A DNA stretch of 15,965 bases from Firmicutes bacterium UBA5766 (GTDB taxonomy: Bacteria; Bacillota; Desulfotomaculia; Desulfotomaculales; Nap2-2B): contig DIEU01000079.1 of NCBI GenBank assembly GCA_002418775.1, positions 808 through 16,772 of the forward strand, given 5' to 3'. This document shows positions 1 to 6,187 of this stretch, piece after piece (the first letter of the stretch is position 1; the number at the start of each line of letters is the position of its first letter). The position numbers and the translations under genes were made by a program. The notes beneath the pieces are model-generated. The model saw only the letters and a list, made by a program, of their open reading frames with translations. It was not told the origin of the DNA and did not search any database.

Positions 1-229
1 TTCCCATAATTTTGGGGCCTACAATGGAAAAAACCGTACTTAAGACAGCCAGGACAGTCATCACCATAAAGCGGTATTTTTCAGGCTTCAGGTACCCGAT
101 CAACCTCAGAAAAGTTCCCTTGAAATCCTTCGCCTTTTCAACCGGCTGTCCCATCATGTGACCCCGGCCCATGGGTCCTCCCGGCGGCGCCGGGCCGGGT
201 CCTTGTCTTTGTGTGTCGCGCTCACTCAT
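1..229 (-). CDS. ABC exporter half-transporter, N-terminal part (runs off window)
   Basis: The visible 76 residues start at an ATG two bases after the stop of the preceding ABC gene, with an AGAGGAG motif about 11 bases upstream. The first 40 residues are rich in Gly, Pro and Met (for example PGPAPPGGPMGRG), a low-complexity cytoplasmic tail common in Firmicutes multidrug ABC exporters. Then come FLRLIGYLKPEKY and the first hydrophobic segment (about residues 53-76), the usual start of a type I exporter transmembrane domain. The nucleotide-binding domain lies outside the window. Because the neighbour has a degenerate ATPase site, this protein is probably the partner supplying the catalytic site of a heterodimeric multidrug or lipid exporter. 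Substrate unknown. Confidence 0.85.
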   Translation of the reverse strand, partial: MSERDTQRQGPGPAPPGGPMGRGHMMGQPVEKAKDFKGTFLRLIGYLKPEKYRFMVMTVLAVLSTVFSIVGPKIMG

Positions 230-231
230 CT

Positions 232-597
232 TTAGGCAATCTCCTCTTCCGACAACTGGGAGGATACAATCTCATGGTAAACCGCGCAGGTAACCAGAAG
301 TTCCTTGTGTTTGCCCATTCCGACAATCTCACCCGCGTGCAGAACGATGATCCTGTCGGCGTCCATTACAGTCCCCACCCTCTGGGCGACGATGATTACG
401 GTCGAAGCGGCAGTCTCCTTTTTAAGCGCCGCCCGCAGCAGGGCGTCAGTCTTGAAGTCCAGCGCCGAAAAACTGTCGTCCAAAATATATATTCCCGGCC
501 TTCTGACCAGGGCGCGGGCAATGGACAGCCTTTGTTTCTGGCCGCCGGACAAATTCGTGCCGCCCTGGGAAATTAGAGCCTCGTATCTGCCTTCCAT
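232..597 (-). CDS. ABC exporter ATPase domain, C-terminal half (downstream of in-frame TAG)
   Basis: These 121 residues continue the upstream gene in the same frame directly after a TAG codon; the ATG here is the next codon. The piece holds the ABC signature LSGGQ (residues 16-20), a Walker B stretch IYILDDSFSALD, and VAQR at the H-loop. Asp instead of the catalytic Glu, and Gln instead of the switch His, mark a degenerate ATP site as seen in heterodimeric exporters of the BmrCD/LmrCD/TM287-288 type. On its own it lacks Walker A and membrane segments and could not work as a transporter. I see no ribosome-binding site placed for the ATG. Either it is the tail of a gene with a nonsense mutation or the TAG is read through. 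No other defect is visible. Confidence 0.8.
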   Translation of the reverse strand: MEGRYEALISQGGTNLSGGQKQRLSIARALVRRPGIYILDDSFSALDFKTDALLRAALKKETAASTVIIVAQRVGTVMDADRIIVLHAGEIVGMGKHKELLVTCAVYHEIVSSQLSEEEIA

Positions 598-1956
598 CTA
601 GGAAATAAACTCGCTCGCCTGGGCGACCTCCGCCGCGTGAACAATCTCTTCTTCGGTGGCGCCGGCTTTTCCATAACGGATGTTTTCTGAGACGGTACCG
701 CTGAAAAGGATCGGGGTCTGCGGGACAAAACCGATTTTAGCCCGGAGGTCCTTCTGTTCCATTTGCCTTACATCCACCCCGTCTACCAGGACACAACCGC
801 TGTCTACATCATAGAACCTCGGGATCAGGTTGATCAGCGTTGATTTTCCCGAGCCGGTGCCGCCAATAATAGCTGTCACTTCGCCGGGACAGGCGGCGAA
901 TGAAATATTTTTTATAGCGGGCAGTTCGGCGCCGGGATAGCTGAAAGTAACATCCCGGAATTCTACATTGCCTTCCCGGCTGGTTTTCAGCCCCTGCGGC
1001 GGATCCACAATCTCCGGCTTAATATCCATGACCTCGTTAATCCTGACGGCCGACGCCTGTGCCCTGGGCACCATGACAAACATAATCGTCACCATGATGA
1101 TGGAGAACATGACCTGCGTAGCATACTGGATAAACGCCATCATGTCCCCGACCTGCATGTTGTTCTGGGCAATCCGGTATCCGCCGTACCAGATAATGGC
1201 AATAGAGGTGACATTCATCATAATGATCATTACCGGCTGCATGACAGCCATAATTTTATTGACTTTGATAGAAGTGTCGGTCAGGTCCAGGTTCGCTTCC
1301 TTAAATCGTTCGTTTTCTTTACTCAGCCTGTTAAACGCCCGGATAACTCTTATTCCGGTAAGGTTCTCGCGCAGCACCAGGCTTACCTTGTCAAGTTTGC
1401 CCTGCATCGACCTGAACAGCGGCACGATCAAACTGGCCGCGCCCAAGATGATCAGCAGCGTGACGGGGAGGACGACAGCCAGGATCAAGGTGAGTTCCCT
1501 GTCCTTTGAGTAGGCCATGATTATGCCCCCGATACACATAATCGGGGCGAAGATCATAAACCGCAGGCCCATTACCGTCACTGTCTGCACCTGGGTTATG
1601 TCGTTGGTAGCCCTCGTGATTAAAGAAGCGGTCCCGATCTTGTCAAACTCGTGGAGAGAGTAGCTTTCCACATGCGAAAAGACGTTGTCGCGGATGTCCC
1701 TGCCGAAACCAACCCCGGCCACTGAGGAAAGGTAACTACCGAACACCGAACAAATACTGCTTCCAAGAGCGACTAAAAGCATATAGCCGCCGTATTTCCA
1801 GATATATCCCGTATCGCCTTTCATCATCCCGTTGTTGACGACATCAGACATCAGCGTCGGCAGGTAAAGCTCGGCAATAGACTGGGCGAAAAGAAATACG
1901 ACAACCCAGAACAAAGCCCCGGTGTACGGTTTTAAATATCCAAACAACCTGATCAT
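598..1956 (-). CDS. ABC exporter half-transporter, permease plus N-terminal ATPase part, ending at in-frame TAG
   Basis: The 452 residues start at an ATG with an AAAGGAG site 8 bases upstream. Six hydrophobic segments fill roughly residues 10-295, as in type I ABC exporters, and the ATPase domain follows with Walker A GGTGSGKST (365-373) and Q-loop FVPQ (Gln413). The frame then meets TAG after AQASEFIS, where homologues continue without break to the signature motif. Together with the next 121 codons the length would be 574 residues, normal for the family. The gene follows two membrane-fusion-type genes and a MarR regulator and precedes a second half-transporter, so it probably belongs to a MarR-controlled multidrug efflux operon. 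Alternatives are a recent pseudogene, a sequencing error or stop-codon readthrough. Confidence 0.85.
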   Translation of the reverse strand: MIRLFGYLKPYTGALFWVVVFLFAQSIAELYLPTLMSDVVNNGMMKGDTGYIWKYGGYMLLVALGSSICSVFGSYLSSVAGVGFGRDIRDNVFSHVESYSLHEFDKIGTASLITRATNDITQVQTVTVMGLRFMIFAPIMCIGGIIMAYSKDRELTLILAVVLPVTLLIILGAASLIVPLFRSMQGKLDKVSLVLRENLTGIRVIRAFNRLSKENERFKEANLDLTDTSIKVNKIMAVMQPVMIIMMNVTSIAIIWYGGYRIAQNNMQVGDMMAFIQYATQVMFSIIMVTIMFVMVPRAQASAVRINEVMDIKPEIVDPPQGLKTSREGNVEFRDVTFSYPGAELPAIKNISFAACPGEVTAIIGGTGSGKSTLINLIPRFYDVDSGCVLVDGVDVRQMEQKDLRAKIGFVPQTPILFSGTVSENIRYGKAGATEEEIVHAAEVAQASEFIS

Positions 1957-1982
1957 GAACGCTGCTCCTTTAGGGGTCAGGC

Positions 1983-2009
1983 TTGACTTATTTTGATAAT
2001 TGACTTATT
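1983..2009. repeat. 10-bp direct repeat pair between the fusion-protein and ABC genes
   Basis: The 10-mer TTGACTTATT occurs at 1983-1992 and again at 2000-2009, separated by 7 bases. It lies in the roughly 60-base gap between the membrane-fusion gene and the ABC gene, just upstream of the ABC ribosome-binding site. It could be a regulator half-site pair or debris of a REP-like or IS end. Nothing more can be shown. Confidence 0.4.
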
Positions 2010-2018
2010 AAAAAGTAG

Positions 2019-3164
2019 TTAACTGGGATTTACCGCCGCCCGGTCAGTCAGGCTGTTTACATTTGTAACGGCAACCCGCTCACCTTTGTTAAGTCCTGTC
2101 AGAATTATGATTAACTGATCGTTTCTCAGCCCCGTTTTTACGAAGCGCCGCTCAGCCAGTTTATCCTTGATCACAAAAACATAGCTTTTCCCTGAATCCT
2201 GTGCAATTGCGGACACCGGGACAACAATCCCTCTCGCCCTGGCGGCGACAGACGTATGGGCAGATAATCCCGCCTTAAGACTGCCGTTGTTTTTAATCGA
2301 TATTTCGACGGGGAAAACCTCTCCCGTGCTCACGGCAATAGGTCCAAGGCTGGAGATGACGCCTTTAAATTCAGCGTCGGGGTAGCTGTCAACGGTCAAA
2401 TCAACTTCTTTACCTTCTGAAAGAAGAGGAAGTTCATCCTGCGTCACGGTGCTTTTCATTTTCAAAACCTTTGTATCGACAATTGACATTACCGGCACAC
2501 CCGCAGAGACGACCTCGCCGACATCTGCATTCCGGCTGGCCACAATCCCGCCGGAGGGGCTTTTGACAGTGGCGTAATTTATCTGTACCTGAATGTTCTT
2601 TATATTGGCGGCGGCTGTGCTGACCGCAGCATTAGCCTGGTTTAAGGCAGGCCCGGATGCATTTTTATACTGGTTTCTGGCAAGGTCAAGTTTGTCGGTA
2701 ACGTCATCCATCTGGCTTAATGGTACTGCCCCCGCCGCGTAGAGCATCTTTGTCCTGTCATAGTCTTTTTGTGCTGCGTCCAGGTTTATCTTTGCCGTCG
2801 AAGCCTGGTTCTGGACAGACTGTACAGCCGCTTCCGCCGACAGCTGGCTTGCCTGGGCCTGTAAAAGCTGGGCCTTTAACGATTCCGTATCAAGCTGCAT
2901 AAGCACGTCTCCAGCTTTAACAGCGCTGCCGACTTCAAAACTCAAACTTACAACCTGTCCCGAAGTTTTACTCGATATGTCGACTGTCTTTTCCGGCACA
3001 AGGACTCCGCTCAGTTGGATTTTCGCCTCCAGTTCCTGATCGACAGCAGCTGCAGTTTTCACATTCATTACCTGGTTGGCGCTTTTATCCGCACACCCGG
3101 AAAAAACGAATACCAGGAGCGCCGCTAAAAGGAATGCAGGGATAAACTTAATTTGTCTCCACAT
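2019..3164 (-). CDS. RND-type membrane-fusion (periplasmic adaptor) lipoprotein
   Basis: This 381-residue protein links an efflux pump to the outer face of the membrane. It has a lipoprotein-type N-terminus (hydrophobic run, then VFSGC with the lipidated Cys), a biotinyl-lipoyl half-motif (SKTSGQVVSLSFEVGSAV, then AGDVLMQLD), an Ala/Gln-rich coiled-coil hairpin (about residues 95-195), the second lipoyl half (VKSPSGGIVASRNADVGEVV), and a beta-barrel plus membrane-proximal domain to the end. This is the AcrA/MdtA/MacA-like order. The ATG at 3164 is chosen because AAAGGAGG lies 10 bases upstream; an in-frame GTG at 3185 would place that site inside the gene. It starts 17 bases after the preceding gene's stop and precedes the ABC pair, so it probably serves that exporter, as MacA serves MacB. 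Confidence 0.88.
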   Translation of the reverse strand: MWRQIKFIPAFLLAALLVFVFSGCADKSANQVMNVKTAAAVDQELEAKIQLSGVLVPEKTVDISSKTSGQVVSLSFEVGSAVKAGDVLMQLDTESLKAQLLQAQASQLSAEAAVQSVQNQASTAKINLDAAQKDYDRTKMLYAAGAVPLSQMDDVTDKLDLARNQYKNASGPALNQANAAVSTAAANIKNIQVQINYATVKSPSGGIVASRNADVGEVVSAGVPVMSIVDTKVLKMKSTVTQDELPLLSEGKEVDLTVDSYPDAEFKGVISSLGPIAVSTGEVFPVEISIKNNGSLKAGLSAHTSVAARARGIVVPVSAIAQDSGKSYVFVIKDKLAERRFVKTGLRNDQLIIILTGLNKGERVAVTNVNSLTDRAAVNPS

Positions 3165-3181
3165 GCTTAAAGTACCTCCTT

Positions 3182-3883
3182 TCACTGTTTGATATGAATT
3201 TTGACCGTTGCATTCATCCCCAGCATAAGGTTGAGGCTGTCTGCGTCAGCGATGCTGATTTTCACAGGAATTAATTGCGTAACTTTTGAATAAGCGCCGC
3301 TGGTATTAAGCGACGGGTACTGGCTGAAAGCCGTTTGTGTGGCCTGGCTGACGCTCTCTACATATCCCTCAAAAGATCTCCGGTGGTAGGCGTCTATTTT
3401 GATATCAACCTTTTGGCCTTGTTTGATTTTGTTGATATCCGTTTCCTCAATGTTTGCCTGTATGTATATATGTGAAGTGTCGGCTACTGTTGCAATCTCC
3501 ATCCCAGGCGAGACAACCTGTCCCTTTACAACATTCAGCTGCACTATCTTGCCGTCAATCGGCGATTTGACATCCGCCTTTGAGATTATTGAATCTGCCG
3601 TGCTGGCCAGAGCCTGCGGATTTATTGCAGAACTTGTCACCAGCATGCTTAAATCTTGTTTTAAAAGTACCTGGCCAGTTTTTACATAATCCCCTTCCTT
3701 GACGTTTAATTCCTTGATCTTGCCGGCCACCTCCGGGGTCAGTACAACCGTATTCGCCGTTATCTTGGCGTTTTCTGTGGAGAAGAAGTATATACCCTCA
3801 TACACATAGTAAGCTCCCCCGAGCACTCCGCCGATCAGGACGATTACCACAATAATCAGCAATGCCGTTTTTACTTTCTTCAT
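3182..3883 (-). CDS. Short EmrA/HlyD-like secretion protein, lacking the coiled-coil hairpin
   Basis: The 233 residues begin with a short basic start and one membrane anchor (about residues 6-28). Next comes an EmrA-like segment, STENAKITANTVVLTPEVAG, and the lipoyl half-motif IKELNVKEGDYVKTGQVLL. A short linker of about 20 residues takes the place of the long coiled-coil hairpin of classical EmrA. The second half, VKSPIDGKIVQLNVVKGQVV, and a barrel domain with DIKIDAYHRRSFEGYVESV follow. Length is well below the ~390 of E. coli EmrA, but the two lipoyl halves are intact, so this looks like a naturally hairpin-less form and not a broken gene. The ATG at 3883 has GAGGTGG 9 bases upstream; the in-frame TTG at 3901 lies within that site. 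It is the first gene after marR in the efflux operon. Confidence 0.85.
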   Translation of the reverse strand: MKKVKTALLIIVVIVLIGGVLGGAYYVYEGIYFFSTENAKITANTVVLTPEVAGKIKELNVKEGDYVKTGQVLLKQDLSMLVTSSAINPQALASTADSIISKADVKSPIDGKIVQLNVVKGQVVSPGMEIATVADTSHIYIQANIEETDINKIKQGQKVDIKIDAYHRRSFEGYVESVSQATQTAFSQYPSLNTSGAYSKVTQLIPVKISIADADSLNLMLGMNATVKIHIKQ

Positions 3884-3942
3884 TCCCAAAAACCACCTCA
3901 AATTCTTTTTTTCTTTCTTCTAAATTAACGGGTTGAATTTAA

Positions 3943-4338
3943 TTAACAAACGCTTTTAAGAATATCAAGAATTCTTTTCAGCATTTGTCCCAGTTCGTCC
4001 AGTTCTGCGACGGGCAGCTCTTTAAGCTTTTCTACAAGCGCCATTTTCAGCTCATTAAACAAATCCTCCAGCGTACTCCGGCCGATCTTGGTGACTTCAA
4101 GACGCACGATGCGCCGGTCATCGGGATCTGTTTTTCTGGATAACATTTTGCATTCAATCAGCTTGCGGATAAGGGGTGTAAGCTGCTGCTTGGATATCCG
4201 CATCTCGTCCGCCAGTTCGGACATAGAAAGGGAACCTCTCCTGCAAAGGATCGACATGGCGCAAAATTGAACATGGCTTAACCGCGAACGGGTAATCTGG
4301 TCAATCGGCCTGAAAAAATTTTCACGTATGTACTCCAA
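3943..4338 (-). CDS. MarR-family transcriptional regulator
   Basis: The 131 residues from the TTG at 4338 contain a winged helix-turn-helix: SMSELADEMRISKQQLTPLIRKL as recognition region, then a wing with KTDPDDRRIVRLEVT, the conserved DxRxxR-type signature. An N-terminal helix (RENFFRPIDQITRSRLSHVQF) and a C-terminal helix form the dimer interface. It is a small-molecule-responsive repressor, most likely of the efflux genes that start 60 bases downstream and of itself. Start choice is uncertain: the frame stays open 14 codons upstream and no ATG, GTG or TTG there has a usable ribosome site. An ATA at 4380, 8 bases after a GGGGGG run, would give 145 residues and complete the usual N-terminal helix. 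An inverted repeat overlaps the upstream promoter. Confidence 0.88.
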   Translation of the reverse strand: MEYIRENFFRPIDQITRSRLSHVQFCAMSILCRRGSLSMSELADEMRISKQQLTPLIRKLIECKMLSRKTDPDDRRIVRLEVTKIGRSTLEDLFNELKMALVEKLKELPVAELDELGQMLKRILDILKSVC

Positions 4339-4428
4339 TACTATATGGAAGTCGCCGGCAACATCCTCCAGATTGCTTATTGTTTACACCCCCCTATCCA
4401 ACCATCAGCTTTGCAGTAAAGAAAGTAT

Positions 4429-4458
4429 ATTATATTAGGCGTTAATAGTAAATATGAA
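4429..4458 (-). promoter_or_regulatory. Probable marR-efflux operon promoter
   Basis: Read on the minus strand there is TTCATA (4458-4453), an 18-base spacer and a perfect TATAAT (4434-4429), a sigma-A-type promoter with a strong -10 and weak -35. Transcription would begin near 4422, giving a leader of about 40 bases before the G-rich ribosome site of marR. The MarR operator candidate covers the -35. Confidence 0.55.
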
Positions 4459-4469
4459 TTAACTATTAA
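4442..4469. promoter_or_regulatory. Candidate MarR operator (8-bp inverted repeat)
   Basis: TTAATAGT (4442-4449) and ACTATTAA (4462-4469) are perfect inverted arms with a 12-base AT-rich spacer. The site overlaps the -35 and spacer of the proposed marR promoter, the usual place for an autorepressing MarR operator. Arm spacing of 20 bases centre to centre is about two helical turns. Function is inferred from position and symmetry only. Confidence 0.5.
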
Positions 4470-4490
4470 TACTGTTTATAAATAGATCAT

Positions 4491-4622
4491 TTATTTGTTC
4501 CAGGGAACGCAGGAAAGCAAAGGGACCTCCTTCGCTTTCATCAGTTGTATTTGTCTTTCACTGAAAACTGATAGCTCTGCTGCCTGCTTATCTGTCATCC
4601 GGTCAGCTAACAATCCTTCCAT
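4491..4622 (-). pseudogene. Transposase N-terminal remnant (helix-turn-helix part)
   Basis: A 43-codon minus-strand frame encodes MEGLLADRMTDKQAAELSVF followed by SERQIQLMKAKE. This reads like the first helix-turn-helix of IS transposases that begin with a 'MEG..A.R.T...AAELLGLSERQIQRL' pattern. Similar residues (EVREITI) continue upstream of the ATG in the same frame before a stop. After MKAKE the resemblance ends and the frame stops at TAA. A full transposase is over 350 residues, so only a scrap survives. The family (ISNCY/IS481-like helix-turn-helix group) is my recollection of the pattern and not verified. It occupies the gap between marR and the surface-protein gene, and the opposite-strand reading frame here looks like its shadow. 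Confidence 0.55.
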
Positions 4623-4703
4623 GATGGTTATTTCTCTTACTTCATGTTTGCTTGTTCCTAAATTCTCTCATCAAAATCACATTTTCCTTGATTGCTTATA
4701 CCG

Positions 4704-4753
4704 CGACATTATTCGTTGAATAACGACATATATGGGAATTATTTGTTGAAAAC
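4704..4753. repeat. Tandem-like repeat motifs, possible IS end
   Basis: CGACAT occurs at 4704-4709 and 4724-4729, flanking the near-palindrome TTATTC-gtt-GAATAA. A 13-mer ATTATTCGTTGAA (4708-4720) recurs with one change as ATTATTTGTTGAA (4738-4750), 30 bases on. The cluster lies about 80 bases upstream of the transposase remnant's start, where an insertion-sequence end would be expected. Confidence 0.4.
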
Positions 4754-4774
4754 CTGGCCGGTGTATTGTATAAT
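4746..4774 (+). promoter_or_regulatory. Sigma-A-type promoter for the surface-protein gene
   Basis: TTGAAA (4746-4751), a 17-base spacer and TATAAT (4769-4774) make a near-consensus promoter. Transcription would start near 4781, about 45 bases before the TTG start at 4825. The -35 box lies inside the second copy of the 13-base repeat. Confidence 0.65.
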
Positions 4775-4824
4775 AAAATAGTTTTTTACATAGTTATTAA
4801 AATAGGGGAAAGGGGGTTAATAAC

Positions 4825-5598
4825 TTGTTAGGCATCAAGTTCCCTAAATGGTTTTACGTGATGATGCTGCTGACATTATTGGCTTTGCCTGTTTTCTTAA
4901 TGAATGCTAATATTGCGTGCGGCTGAGCAACTTCTAAAACACCGGTGGTGAAAACAAATCAAATAACGGATCTTGAAGCTAATGCCGCTACTTTGAATGG
5001 ACTTATGACAGAATGTTTTGGGGAAATCAGAGAGTATGGCTTCTACTATGGCATAGATGCTCAGACAAACGAAAAAATCGTAGTGGGTAAAAATGAGTTT
5101 GTAGCAATGCCCTTCAAAACGACTCTTACCGATCTCATACCAGGTAAGTACTACTATAAAGCTTTTGCAACAAATGCCACAGGTACAGGTTATGGTCCCA
5201 TAGATGAATTCACGATTAGAAAAGTAAACGACGATAGCATCATTATAAATCTAGACGGCAAGGAACTTACCTTCGATGTTCAACCTATTATTGACAAAGG
5301 TTACACCTTAGTTCCGCAGCGTACTATTTTTGAGGGATTGCATGCCAGCTTAAAGTGGGATGAGAAAACCCAAACAGTTACGGCAAATAAGGGCGCTTTT
5401 ACAGTCAACCTGGTGATTGGCGGCAATGCCTACATCAACGGTGTATCAACACCGCTGGATGTACCGGCAAGAATAGTAGACGGAAGAACTCTGATTCCTC
5501 TCAGGTTTGTATCGGAAGCCATGAATTGCAAGGTCGATTGGGTCGCTGCTGCCCACACAATTATAATCAACAGTGATCAAGTTCTCCAGATTAAGTAG
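4825..5598 (+). pseudogene. Secreted FN3-like/copper-amine-oxidase-N-domain protein, interrupted by in-frame TGA
   Basis: A TTG start at 4825 has AAAGGGGG 8 bases upstream and a strong promoter. It opens a 33-codon signal peptide (MLGIKFPKWFYVMMLLTLLA, then a hydrophobic run to NANIACG) that meets TGA at 4924-4926. The same frame continues uninterrupted to 5598. After the stop come an FN3-like unit (about 4960-5215, with ATLNG near its start and GKYYYKAFATNATGTGYG near its end) and a copper amine oxidase N-terminal-type domain (about 5240-5590, two copies of a VPQRTIFEGL / IPLRFVSEAM motif). Such domains are stalk or cell-surface modules in Firmicutes; no enzymatic domain is present. A product started at the GTG at 4945 would lack export. 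The end is TAG followed at once by in-frame TAA. Most likely a recently inactivated gene. Confidence 0.75.
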
Positions 5599-5639
5599 TA
5601 ATGCCTGGTTTATAGTCATTAACTGAGTATTTATATTAA

Positions 5640-5685
5640 AAAGGAGCAATATCAGGTGTCAAGAACCAACGCTTATTGCTCCTTT
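5640..5685. terminator. 12-bp perfect inverted repeat after the surface-protein gene
   Basis: AAAGGAGCAATA (5640-5651) and TATTGCTCCTTT (5674-5685) pair perfectly across a 22-base loop, 41 bases after the stop codon. The T-rich tail is short (TTT then ATTAATTT), so termination is plausible but the loop is longer than in a classical intrinsic terminator. It could also be a small mobile repeat. Confidence 0.5.
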
Positions 5686-5716
5686 ATTAATTTCGACATT
5701 CCAGTTTATTTACCTA

Positions 5717-5787
5717 ACCCGGCATAGACTCTACTTCCTTTAGTATTGTTTTGTGTATAACACATGACATATATTGTCATGCCGAGT
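5717..5787. repeat. Nested inverted repeats in a gene-free stretch
   Basis: ACCCGGCAT (5717-5725) pairs with ATGCCGAGT (5779-5787) in 8 of 9 positions. ATGACA and TGTCAT (5764-5780, 5-base spacer) form a second perfect 6-bp dyad. No gene is seen between 5599 and 5851; this stretch holds only these dyads and the 12-bp inverted repeat before them. Confidence 0.3.
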
Positions 5788-5851
5788 TCTTTTATACATA
5801 TTCACATTTTTGAACCTTTGATATATTATTAACATGAAATAAATTCCATAT

Positions 5852-6187
5852 ATGTGGGTAAGCGGCACAATGAGGCTTGAATTTCCCTATGCTTTTTTTA
5901 TAAGGTTGATCCTATTTGCGGCAGAAAACCAAAATATTTTTGGCCCGGTAAACGTTACTGCTCCGGAACCGGTTAGAATGAAAGAATTTTGCAGGGTTTT
6001 GGGCCGGGTTATGGGAAGTCCTTCCTGGCTGCCCGTCCCCAGTTTTCTTCTTAAAATTGTTTTAGGGGAAATGTCGGATATGTTGTTGAACAGTCAACGG
6101 GTCTTCCCGGAAAAAGTTCTTAAAGAGGGCTTTATATTTAAATTTACAGATTTGGAAGATGCTTTAAGGGATATTATTGGGAAGTAA
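5852..6187 (+). pseudogene. C-terminal fragment of TIGR01777-type NAD-dependent epimerase
   Basis: The 111-residue frame matches only the last third of TIGR01777/YfcH-like sugar-nucleotide epimerase-type proteins (about 300 residues). Recognisable parts are FGPVNVTAPEPVRMKEFCRV, LPVPSFLLKIVLGEMSDMLL, SQRVFPEKVLKEGF and the ending DLEDALRDII. The whole Rossmann NAD-binding half with the GxxGxxG motif is missing upstream. Where intact members have a WIHxDD motif this frame reads FPYAFFIRLI, so even the junction is eroded. There is no convincing ribosome site at the ATG. It is oriented towards rimI and its TAA touches the rimI stop with no base between. A remnant from deletion or rearrangement is by far the likeliest reading. 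Confidence 0.75.

Noticed and set aside
4495..4719. Plus-strand frame of 74 codons in the marR-surface protein gap
   Set aside because: It is antisense to the transposase remnant, which has recognisable residues; the plus-strand product resembles nothing and lacks a ribosome site.
4924..4950. SECIS element for selenocysteine at the TGA
   Set aside because: The hairpin has only four base pairs with no extendable stem, and the protein type is not a known selenoprotein.
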